Assembly (NCBI GenBank): GCA_024427105.1
Contig: JAKSVR010000019.1
Location: forward strand, 1 to 13,380
Reading direction: 5' to 3'
DNA: 13,380 nucleotides
DNA from: Mycoplasmoidaceae bacterium
GTDB taxonomy: Bacteria; Bacillota_I; Bacilli_A; Mycoplasmatales; Mycoplasmoidaceae
Shown: positions 1 through 7,625 of the stretch, in pieces
Position numbering within the stretch: the first letter of the stretch is position 1
Layout: each line of letters begins with the position of its first letter
Made by a program: the position numbers and the translations under genes
The notes under the pieces: model-generated
The model's database searches: none
Told to the model about the DNA's origin: nothing
What the model saw: the letters and a program-made list of their open reading frames with translations, nothing else

Positions 1-231
1 AGTCGAACAATTCCTTTAGAAACAATTGAAAATAAAACAAGTTTTATTAAACATGAAGCTAAAGTAACACAACTTGATAAAGAAAAAATGTATTATTTAA
101 ACACCAAAGGTTTAAATGATAAACAAGCCAAGAATATGCTATCATTGGGTTTTCTTGAACCATTTACTGAACAGCTTCCTATGGAATATGCTGTTGAACT
201 AAATAGACTATTAAACGAAGATTTTAAATAA
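1..231 (+). CDS. sufB: SufB, Fe-S cluster scaffold protein (3' end only)
   Basis: The frame is open from the first base of the window to a TAA at 229-231 and gives the last 76 residues of a longer protein. The stretch with EPFTEQLPMEYAVELNRL close to the C-terminus is characteristic of SufB, as is the upstream KHEAKV segment followed by a short helical region (family knowledge). SufB, with SufC and SufD, forms the cytoplasmic scaffold on which Fe-S clusters are built before transfer to apo-proteins. The rest of the gene, and probably the other suf genes, lie to the left of the window. The protein ends a little earlier than many SufB proteins, which carry a few more residues after the NRL. A likely client within this window is the radical-SAM enzyme RlmN. 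A hairpin begins at the base after the stop codon. Assignment is confident despite the short fragment. Confidence 0.88.
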   Translation, partial: SRTIPLETIENKTSFIKHEAKVTQLDKEKMYYLNTKGLNDKQAKNMLSLGFLEPFTEQLPMEYAVELNRLLNEDFK

Positions 232-254
232 AAAATAGGGATAATCCCTATTTT
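232..254. terminator. Symmetrical hairpin shared by sufB and the lipoprotein gene
   Basis: An 11-bp perfect inverted repeat (AAAATAGGGAT, one-base loop A, ATCCCTATTTT) follows the sufB stop directly and touches the stop codon of the convergent lipoprotein gene at 253-255. The A-run on one side and T-run on the other allow rho-independent termination on both strands. The real loop is probably 3-5 bases, because a one-base loop cannot close. Function is inferred from structure and position. Confidence 0.8.
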
Positions 255-924
255 ATTTTGCCAACACTTTGTCTAGATAATATGATTGGAAAGTTATTGC
301 ACCCAATGTTAGATTTAGTGCAAGAAGAACATCTTCATCTTGAAAATTTGATGTGTGATCAAAATGCACAAATTCTGTTTTTGAAGGAAATCTTGCATCT
401 AAAGATCAAATTTCATTGTCTTTCATATATCTTATTGCAGTATCTAAACTTGCGTTTGTTTCAAGAAACAATGCTCAAGGAATAAATTGTCAACCAAATT
501 GTTCTGCATCAAACAAGTATTGACCATAATATCCATGCATTTCAATATTTTTAAATTTGTAAACAAATGATGGATCTGCAGCTGGATCTGTATAAATTGT
601 AATATTTATAGAAACTAAATGTCGATTGTAGTCAATTTTTTCAATATCTAATGTAAGTGTTCCTTCTGTTGCTGTTCCGGCTAAATGCATTGTTGATCAT
701 GCAATATCATCAGCAACAATTTCTTTGTTGTCTAGGATCTGACCAAAGTATCTATCAAGCACATTATGCATGCTCAATTCGCATTCATCATGTTGTAATT
801 CTGGTTTTCATTCTGTATCAGAAAGATCATAACTCTTTGTAAATGGTTTATTAACAGAACAAGATGCTAATGGGATTAGTATGATTGGTGTACATGCAAT
901 TGGTATAAATTTCTTTAATTTCAT
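253..924 (-). CDS. Predicted surface lipoprotein, function unknown
   Basis: Reading TGA as Trp gives an uninterrupted 223-residue protein. It opens with a basic start (MKLKK), a hydrophobic stretch and the lipobox LASC, placing the lipidated cysteine at residue 22. This is a signal peptidase II signal, so the mature protein should be anchored on the outer face of the membrane. The rest is soluble-looking and rich in acidic and aromatic residues (for example a YYGQYLFDAEQFGW segment near residues 137-150), with no further membrane helix. I recognise no domain. The ATG at 924 is preceded by a GAGGT Shine-Dalgarno (929-933) and a TATAAT box (944-949), which fixes the start. The gene is transcribed alone, divergently from proS and convergently with sufB. 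Several internal TGA codons cannot be read under the standard code, which would break the gene into fragments. Lipoproteins of this kind are often lineage-specific in mycoplasmas, and a role in adhesion, nutrient capture or antigenic surface display is only a guess. Confidence 0.85.
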
Positions 925-943
925 AATTACCTCATTCCTCTAT

Positions 944-949
944 ATTATA
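944..949 (-). promoter_or_regulatory. -10 box for the lipoprotein gene
   Basis: The minus strand reads TATAAT here, about 20 bases before the ATG at 924 and upstream of a GAGGT ribosome-binding site (929-933). No convincing -35 hexamer is visible at the usual distance, where the palindrome at 967-978 lies instead. Weak -35 boxes are usual in mycoplasma promoters. Confidence 0.6.
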
Positions 950-966
950 CTTTCTTAGAAAAAATG

Positions 967-978
967 AATATCGATATT
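967..978. promoter_or_regulatory. Perfect 12-bp palindrome between divergent promoters, possible operator
   Basis: AATATCGATATT is a perfect palindrome sitting midway between the lipoprotein gene and proS. It overlaps the expected -35 region of the lipoprotein promoter (-10 at 944-949) and lies at or just upstream of that of proS (-10 at 1002-1007). A second, shorter inverted repeat, TTTCT-T-AGAAA, is at 951-961. A dimeric regulator bound here could affect both promoters. The palindrome is observed; regulation is inferred. AT-rich spacers produce palindromes by chance, but the central TCGA makes this one less trivial. Confidence 0.35.
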
Positions 979-1001
979 GTTTTAGAAAAACTTTAAATAA
1001 A

Positions 1002-1007
1002 TATAAT
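1002..1007 (+). promoter_or_regulatory. -10 box for proS
   Basis: TATAAT lies nine bases before the only plausible proS start codon (1017). Transcription would begin within about three bases of the ATG, and no Shine-Dalgarno is visible, so the proS message is probably leaderless or nearly so. The -35 is poor: the best candidate is TTGTTT at 977-982, with spacing longer than ideal. Confidence 0.5.
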
Positions 1008-1016
1008 GAATATATT

Positions 1017-2432
1017 ATGAAGAACAAGAACATCGTTGCAAGACAACAAAACTTTGCAGATTGATACACATCAGTAATTAAAGAAGCTAAATTAGTTGAA
1101 TATGGGCCAGTAAAAGGAACAATGTTCTTTTTACCTAATGGTTGGGCAATTTGAGAATCAATTAAAAATGAGATTGATAAACAATTTGCTAAGATGGGTG
1201 TTAAAAACATCCAACTACCACTTTTTATTAGGCAAGCCGACTTTCTAAAAGAAAAAGAACATGTTGAAGGTTTTGCTCCTGAATTATTTACTGTTTCAAC
1301 AAATAAAAAAGGTGAACTTGCTGAACCATTAGTAATTCGTCCAACTTCTGAAATTAGTTTCTGCCAATGCTTTAAAATCCAAATTAGATCATTTAATGAT
1401 CTACCGCTTTTATACAACCAATGATGTTCTGTATGCCGTTGTGAAAAGAATACAAGACCATTTTTAAGAAACACTGAGTTCCACTGGCAAGAACTTCATA
1501 CTGCTCACGCAACTAAGGATGAAGCATTTAAACAAACTTTGAAAACTCTTGAAATTTATAAAAATTTCGTAGAAGACTATTTATGCATGCCAGTCTTAGT
1601 TGGTGAAAAAACCGAAAATGAACGATTTGCTGGTGCACAAAATACTTACACACTTGAAGCTTTAATGCAAGATGGTCAAGCTCTGCAATGTGCAACTAGC
1701 CATTATTTAGGACAAAACTTTGCTCGAGCTTACGAAGTAAAATTTCAAAATAAAGACAATAAATTTGATGTTGTTCATCAAACATCTGCTGGTATCTCAA
1801 CAAGAATCATTGGTGGGTTAATTATGAGCCACAGCGATGACAATGGTTTAGTCTTACCATTTAAGATTGCACCAATTCAAATTGCCATCATTGTTGTTAA
1901 TGCTAACGATAAAACAACAACTAACTATGTTAAGAACATCAAAAAAATTCTTGGCAATAAATACCGTATTATTGTTGATGACAGTGATAAATCCTTTGGA
2001 TTTAAGATTAATAAATATCAAGTTCAAGGTGTGCCATTCTGTTTAGTAGTTGGCGCTCAAGAAATTGAAGCAAATGAAGTAACTTTCATTCGTCGTGATA
2101 GCAATGACAAAATTAAAGTTAGTGTTAAAACATTGAACAAGCATTTAACTGGATCAATTAAACAATATCAATCAAATTTATACAACACAGCAAAAAATCA
2201 TTTAATTTCTTCAATTGTTGAAGTTGAAAACTTCAATCAATTCAAAGAAGTTATTAATAATAAGAAGATTGCATTGGCATATTTTGATGATACTGTTGCT
2301 AACGAAAAACAAATTAAAGAACAAACCGGAGCTACAGCTCGATGTATTAAATTGTCTGGAGTTACAAACAAAACTTGTTTCTTCACTGGAAAGCCAGCAA
2401 CTCATCTAATCTATTTTGCCCGAGCATATTAG
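1017..2432 (+). CDS. proS: Prolyl-tRNA synthetase, archaeal/eukaryotic-like short type
   Basis: This class II aminoacyl-tRNA synthetase charges tRNA-Pro with proline in the cytoplasm. With TGA as Trp the gene gives 471 residues. Visible family signatures, in order, are the MFFLPNGWAIWE segment of motif 1, RPTSE at residues 108-112, the motif 2 region with NQWCSVCR and RPFLRNTEFHWQE (from residue 147), GTSHYLGQNF-like ATSHYLGQNF, motif 3 HQTSAGISTRIIGGLIMSH, the anticodon-binding domain, and the C-terminal ending FARAY. The large editing insertion of the long bacterial ProS is absent, so this is the short type known from mycoplasmas and some other bacteria. The start is the ATG at 1017: it is the only in-frame ATG giving a normal N-terminus, since the ATG at 1006 is in another frame. 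There is no ribosome-binding site, and the -10 box lies just upstream. The next gene begins one base after the stop. Confidence 0.96.
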
Positions 2433-2433
2433 T

Positions 2434-2940
2434 ATGAAAAAAGAATATATTAAATTTGACCACACTGTTCATTACAACATTAAAGGTCGAAAACGTTACA
2501 AAAGAAAAATGTTGTTAATTTTTGGAGGATTAGTACTTGTACTAATTGGCTGTTCTGCAATGTTTTTCTTTGGCAATGTTACTTGAGACCCTGAAGCAGG
2601 CTTTAGCCCAGAAGCAAACCCAAGTGAATGATGACAAATCTTGCTAATTGTATTAGCATCAATCATAACTATTGGCGCATTAATTTGTACCTTTCTATAT
2701 TGTTTCTTTGACATCAAAAAGTTTTATCTGACTCAAGCGATTTATTTCAAAACACCTAAATTCAAACAAGCTAAAGCCGAAGCTTTAAAACAAGATTTAG
2801 TTAGTTTAAAAAAGAGCACAATTAAATGATACAAGAAACTTGGTTACCTTACTGGACAAGAAAAACGTGATATCTTAGAAAAACAAAAAGCTCTTAAACG
2901 AAAAGGAAAAGAAGCGTCAACCAAAAAAACACCTAATTAG
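2434..2940 (+). CDS. Small two-helix membrane protein, function unknown
   Basis: A 168-residue protein begins one base after the proS stop codon and has no ribosome-binding site of its own, so it is probably translated by coupling with proS. It has a very basic N-terminus (KGRKRYKRK, residues 18-25), a first membrane helix at about 27-47, a short acidic, Trp-rich outside loop (48-68), a second helix at about 69-93, and a basic, Lys-rich cytoplasmic tail to the end. The charge pattern predicts both ends inside. The tail could bind nucleic acid, ribosomes or lipid head groups, but nothing shows which. I recognise no family. The last codons (Lys-Thr-Pro-Asn-stop) are encoded by the left arm of the terminator at 2924-2949, and the last four bases overlap the end of convergent rnhB. 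Tryptophans are encoded by TGA. It is confidently a gene because of its length, uninterrupted frame and tight packing. Confidence 0.8.
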
Positions 2941-2949
2941 GTGTTTTTT
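2924..2949. terminator. Palindromic hairpin shared by the proS operon and the rnhB operon
   Basis: A perfect 26-base palindrome (A-run, CACCTAATTAGGTG, T-run) contains the stop codons of both convergent genes: TAG at 2938-2940 on the plus strand and TAA at 2939-2937 on the minus strand. Because it is fully symmetrical, with A-runs and T-runs at the ends, it should act as a rho-independent terminator in both directions. The central AATT would form the loop. Confidence 0.82.
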
Positions 2950-3572
2950 GTTACTTCTTTAACTGGTTTATAACTAAAGCGATGAACAGATTTAATTGGG
3001 CCATAACGCTTTAATGCATTAAGGTGGACCATTGTCCCATATCCTTTATTTTTAGCAAAACCGTATTGAGGATATTGCTGGCTAAGATCATCAAGGATCT
3101 TGTCACGATATACCTTTGCAAGAATACTAGCGGCAGCAATTGATGTTGATTTAGCATCCCCTTTAATAATTGGAACAATTATTGATCTCTCGTATTTTAT
3201 CTCTTCAGCATCAACTAATACAACCGTTGGTTTAACTTTTAAATTATGTAATGCTTTAACCATTGCTTCTTTAGCAGCTTCTTTAATGTTAATAATATCA
3301 ATTCTCGGAGCATCAACATATGCAATAGCGTATGCAACACAATTGTCTTTAATTATTTGAGCAAGTTCTTCCCTTTTCTTAATTGAAAGAACTTTTGAAT
3401 CTTTGATTGCTTTGTTTTCATAGCCAACTGGCAAAATACATGCACATGCAACTACTGGTCCGGCTCAGCAACCACGGCCAACCTCATCAACGCCAGCAAT
3501 AAACTTATGTTTTGCTTTCTGATATTTATGTTCATAATAGAACATATCGACTGGACGCCTTCTATTTTTCAT
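2937..3572 (-). CDS. rnhB: Ribonuclease HII
   Basis: RNase HII cuts the RNA strand of RNA-DNA hybrids and starts removal of single ribonucleotides misincorporated in DNA. The 211-residue product has the family signature GVDEVGRGCWAGP (catalytic Asp29-Glu30), DSKVLSIKKRE, an aspartate in VLVDAEE (about 121), and KGDAKSTSIAAASILAKVYRD (Asp about 139), so all four metal-binding acidic residues are present. The QYGFAKNKGYGT and HRFSYKPV segments near the C-terminus also fit. The Trp in the first motif is a TGA codon, so a standard-code reading would lose the catalytic start. The ATG at 3572 overlaps the end of rbgA by 11 bases, indicating coupled translation. The rbgA-rnhB pair is the same as ylqF-rnhB in Bacillus. 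The stop lies inside the shared terminator. Confidence 0.95.
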
Positions 3573-4365
3573 AGTTTACTTTGCAAATCTTACCATTAAT
3601 CATGTCATCAAATAATTTGTCAAGAGTTCGATTAATATCTAATTCTTTACCAGGCAAAATAAAACTACGTTTAGTAGCATATCATTTAATGAATTCATCA
3701 TATCTTAAATCTTTGTCAAACCCATAATATGCTTTTAACTGAGTCAAATAATGTTTAACTAAGAATTCGTAACCGAATTGTACTACTTCATTAAGTGGTA
3801 AAGCTTCTTTCTTAACAGTATTTAGCAAAGCTAAAATGTATCCTTCTTTTTCTTCAGTAATGTCTTTAAAAATTATTCCAGGATTATCTTGTAAATACAA
3901 TTGATCATTGATTTTAAGAATAGCTTGACGTTTTGTAACTGCTGGACGATTTCCAGTGATTGCTAGTCTTCGACTAGCTAAAAAATTGATTAGACTTGAT
4001 TTACCAACATTTGGTAAACCAACAACCATTAAATAGAAAGTTGGTTTAGCAATTCCTTTTGCTTTCTTTTTTTCAATTAGTGGTGTAATGAATTGTTGGA
4101 TCTTATTAATTAACTCATTTTTAAATTTCTTATTCTTGGTTGAACCAATAATTAGATTATTGGCACTAGTGGCACTTTTAACATCAGCAATGTCAGATTT
4201 TAAAGCAACACGAATGAATGGTTTTGAAATCTTTTCAAACTTTTTATTACTAGAATAATTGATAGCACGTGCATCAACTACTTCAATAACTAAGTCAACA
4301 TTGACTAAAGATTCTTTAATCTTTTCTTCGGCAGAAGCCATATGTCCAGGGAATCAAGTAATCAT
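3562..4365 (-). CDS. rbgA: RbgA/YlqF-type ribosome biogenesis GTPase
   Basis: RbgA is a circularly permuted GTPase that binds late 50S precursors and promotes the last assembly steps (family knowledge). The 267-residue product starts with MITWFPGHMASA, the hallmark of this family, followed by VDLVIEVVDARAI. The GTPase motifs come in permuted order: G4 at about 55-58 (LKSD), G1/P-loop GLPNVGKS at 116-123, a G2-type NRPAVTKRQ, and G3 DNPG at 160-163. A helical C-terminal domain then ends with ILPGKELDINRTLDKLFDD. G4 lacks the usual Asn, and G3 has Asn for the usual Thr. The start is certain: a full AGGAGG Shine-Dalgarno sits at 4371-4376, five bases before the ATG, and the Trp of WFPGHM is TGA. 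The gene is the second in a leftward operon: the upstream stop codon overlaps this Shine-Dalgarno, and the downstream rnhB overlaps its 3' end. Confidence 0.93.
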
Positions 4366-4370
4366 ATTTA

Positions 4371-4376
4371 CCTCCT
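4371..4376 (-). promoter_or_regulatory. Strong ribosome-binding site for rbgA, overlapping the upstream stop codon
   Basis: The minus strand reads TTTAGGAGGTAAATATG. The AGGAGG is the best Shine-Dalgarno in the window, and it shares bases with the TAG stop (4377-4375) of the preceding membrane protein gene. Ribosomes finishing that gene are positioned for immediate re-initiation on rbgA. Confidence 0.75.
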
Positions 4377-5226
4377 AAATTCATTTTTGAACAACATATC
4401 GTTTGTAGTTATATCACATATATCATTTCTTGCTATAAGCATTACCATATTCAAACCAACCGCGATCAAAGACATAGTCTTTTAATGCAACTATTCCACA
4501 GCCAACTAATACCAAGAATGGAATGCCAATGAATGGGCAAGCTTTAACTGGAATATTAAATATTTCTGAAACAAAGTGATATTCACCTTCTGGTTTTCAG
4601 TCATTGTAGTTTAAACCTGACACATTTCATTGACATCCAGTTGCTTTTGCAACAATGGCAACATAACAGTAATAGCAAACAATAATCCCAAAAGTCGCTA
4701 AAGCGCCTTTTCAGCCATTGCGAGGGGTATTAAGCATAACACCAACAGCAAATACTACTTGTAAGAAATGCATAATAAAATAACATTTCATTCCTTCATC
4801 AATTCCAATAAAAATAAATTTAGCTGTTAAAGATGCACCAACTGATTCATCAAAAGCAACAGATACAACAGTAATTATTCCACCAATTAAGGCAATTGGT
4901 GATAAAGCTCTAGCTGCCTTACGACTGGGATCAACCATTAAGCATACACACATACCTAATCCGGCAAATGGACATACGTCCAATAAAAAAGCTTTAGAAA
5001 TAATTATGCTATCGTTATAGCTACCAGGATTTTCTAAAACAGCATTAGCATATCTTGTTCAATCAGGTCCAAAACGGAAAACACATAGTCAAATAAATCA
5101 AAATGCACCTAAAAATGCTCAAAATAAGTAACAATTTGTTACTTTCTTGATTCATTTATGACTAACTATTTGTATTGATACAAATAATGCAGTCAATAGC
5201 GTTAAGATCAATCCATCTACGACCAT
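4375..5226 (-). CDS. Polytopic membrane protein of mycoplasma type, possibly DUF5378/YwaF-like
   Basis: Reading TGA as Trp joins the fragments into one 283-residue protein with about seven hydrophobic helices (roughly 5-23, 31-51, 79-98, 107-125, 148-166, 176-194, 228-248). The C-terminal tail (about 255-283) is unusually rich in Trp and Tyr and is basic. A cysteine-containing LLDVCPFAGLGMC helix and a conserved-looking FIMHFLQ helix resemble the uncharacterised integral membrane families seen in Mollicutes (DUF5378) and in YwaF-type proteins, but I assign this by feel only. There is no signal peptide, lipobox or transporter motif. The ATG at 5226 is the only in-frame start before an upstream stop. 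A TATAAT lies nine bases upstream and no Shine-Dalgarno is visible, so the message may be leaderless. The gene leads the operon with rbgA and rnhB, and its stop codon overlaps the rbgA ribosome-binding site. Its role is unknown. Confidence 0.82.
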
Positions 5227-5235
5227 AGCATTTTA

Positions 5236-5241
5236 ATTATA
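5236..5241 (-). promoter_or_regulatory. -10 box for the membrane protein-rbgA-rnhB operon
   Basis: The minus strand reads TATAAT, nine bases from the ATG at 5226, which leaves a leader of only a few bases. No clear -35 is seen. It lies in an 84-base spacer that also drives gap in the opposite direction. Confidence 0.5.
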
Positions 5242-5269
5242 AAAATAAAATAGAAATTAATAATATGTT

Positions 5270-5298
5270 TTGTAAGTAAAAAAAGATAAAATTATATT
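5270..5298 (+). promoter_or_regulatory. Promoter for gap-pgk
   Basis: TTGTAA (5270-5275) and TATATT (5293-5298) are 17 bases apart, a normal sigma-70 layout. An alternative -10, TAAAAT at 5287-5292, would leave the Shine-Dalgarno GAGG (5301-5304) inside the transcript, which the first pairing might not. The transcript start is therefore uncertain by about six bases. Confidence 0.45.
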
Positions 5299-5310
5299 AA
5301 GAGGTATTAT

Positions 5311-6306
<996 letters not shown>

Positions 6307-6307
6307 T

Positions 6308-7540
6308 ATGGAAAGTACTCAATTTAAAAAGATCCCCACATTACAAAATACTGATGTAACAAACAAGCGTTGTCTTGTTCGTGTGGATTTTAATGTTCCC
6401 ATCAAAGATGGACAAATCACTGATTTATCACGAATAACTGCTGCTAGACAAACAATTGATTATCTATTGCAAGCAAAAGCAAAAGTTATTTTGCTATCGC
6501 ACTTATCACGTGTTAAAACAGCTGATGATATTAAATCTGGCAAAAAGAGTTTAGCAATCGTTGCTAAAGCTCTACAAAAGATGTATCCTAAATACAATGT
6601 TATCTTTGTCAAAGATAATACTGACAAAAAACTTCCTGCTTTAATTAACAAGATGGAATCAAATGATATTGTCTTATTGGAAAACACTCGTTATAAAGAT
6701 TTTGATTTAAAAACAAATCAACAAGTTAAGAAAGAAAGTAAAAACGATTCAAAACTTGCTAAGTTCTGAGCTAGTTTAGGTGATGTGTATGTAAATGATG
6801 CATTTGCAACTATTCATCGTGGTCATGCATCAAATGCTGGTATTGCTGCTAATATCAAAACTCGTTGCATTGGTTTCCTAATTCAAAATGAATTAGAAAA
6901 CATTGTTAAGTTTGATAAATATGCCTCTAAACCAATTGTTTCAATCATTGGTGGTGCAAAGATTGCTGACAAAATTACATTGCTTGAAAAACTAATGGCT
7001 ATATCTGACCAAGTAATTATTGGTGGTGGTATGGCTAATACCTTCCTTGCTGCGCTAAATATTAATGTCGGTGCAAGCTTATACGAAAAGGATATGGTTG
7101 ATGTTGCTTTAAGGCTATACAAAATGCACAAAGATAAAATTATCCTTCCAATTGATTTACATGTAAATGATAAATTTGAAAACGGCATTGGAAGATTTGT
7201 AACTCTAAAACACATTCCATTAGATGGAATGGCATTAGATGTTGGCCCATTAACTATTAAAGAGTATGTTAAAGTAATTAAATATGCAAAGACAATATTC
7301 TGAAACGGCCCAACTGGTGTAAGCGAATTTAGTCGTTACGCTTCATCAACAAAAGCTATTGCTCAAGCTGTTGCTGTAGCAACTGCTGGTAATGCTTTTA
7401 GTTTAATTGGTGGTGGAGACACTGCAGCCGCTGCATGTAAATTTGTTGAACGATCTGCATTCAGTTTCGTCTCAACCGGTGGTGGTGCAACCTTAGCAGT
7501 TATCGCTGATGATAAACTTCCAGGGCTATTCTTTAAATAA
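6308..7540 (+). CDS. pgk: Phosphoglycerate kinase
   Basis: This cytoplasmic enzyme transfers phosphate from 1,3-bisphosphoglycerate to ADP, giving ATP, the step following gap. The 410-residue protein carries RVDFNVP (25-31), a HLSR motif, LLENTRY, YVNDAFATIHRGHAS, GGAKIADKI, GGGMANTFL, WNGPTGVSE (Trp332 encoded by TGA), GGGDTAAA (368-375) and a C-terminal STGGGATL. It is slightly longer than many bacterial enzymes because of small loop insertions, including the lysine-rich stretch around residues 137-150. The usual STGGGASLE C-terminal signature reads STGGGATLA here, so the last acidic residue is missing. There is no Shine-Dalgarno. The ATG at 6308 follows the gap stop by one base, so initiation depends on coupling. 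A strong terminator follows, closing the two-gene operon. Confidence 0.97.
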
Positions 7541-7543
7541 AAT

Positions 7544-7571
7544 ATAGTAGGTTATACCTACTATTTTTTTT
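7544..7571 (+). terminator. Rho-independent terminator after pgk
   Basis: A 9-bp stem, ATAGTAGGT / ACCTACTAT, with a three-base TAT loop is followed by a run of eight T residues counting the last stem base. Unlike the other three hairpins it has no A-run on the left, and it separates two plus-strand operons, so it is a one-direction terminator. Confidence 0.88.
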
Positions 7572-7599
7572 ATATTAAAAAAGCGATATACAACACATA

Positions 7600-7605
7600 T
7601 ATAAT
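7600..7605 (+). promoter_or_regulatory. -10 box for the gmk operon
   Basis: TATAAT lies 20 bases before the gmk ATG (7626) and would give a leader of about 14 bases without a Shine-Dalgarno. The -35 region is just an A-run. This is the only promoter-like element between the pgk terminator and gmk, so it probably drives the five-gene unit to 12916. Confidence 0.5.
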
Positions 7606-7625
7606 AGATTTATCATTTAATAATT

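Noticed and set aside
360..400. A possible frameshift near the A-run in the 3' part of the lipoprotein gene
   Set aside because: On a codon-by-codon recount from the printed bases the frame runs unbroken from the ATG at 924 to the TAA at 253-255. The apparent shift came from a miscounted T-run.
258..485. Plus-strand open frame of 75 codons opposite the lipoprotein
   Set aside because: It is antisense to an intact gene with a lipobox, ribosome-binding site and promoter, and its product has no recognisable features.
932..1474. Minus-strand open frame of 180 codons opposite the start of proS
   Set aside because: It lies antisense to conserved class II synthetase motifs and covers the promoter region; it is a shadow of proS.
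2533..2562. Lipobox-like LIGC in the first helix of the small membrane protein
   Set aside because: The cysteine is in the middle of a hydrophobic helix, followed by more hydrophobic residues, after a long basic N-terminus of about 25 residues; a membrane helix explains it better than a lipoprotein signal.
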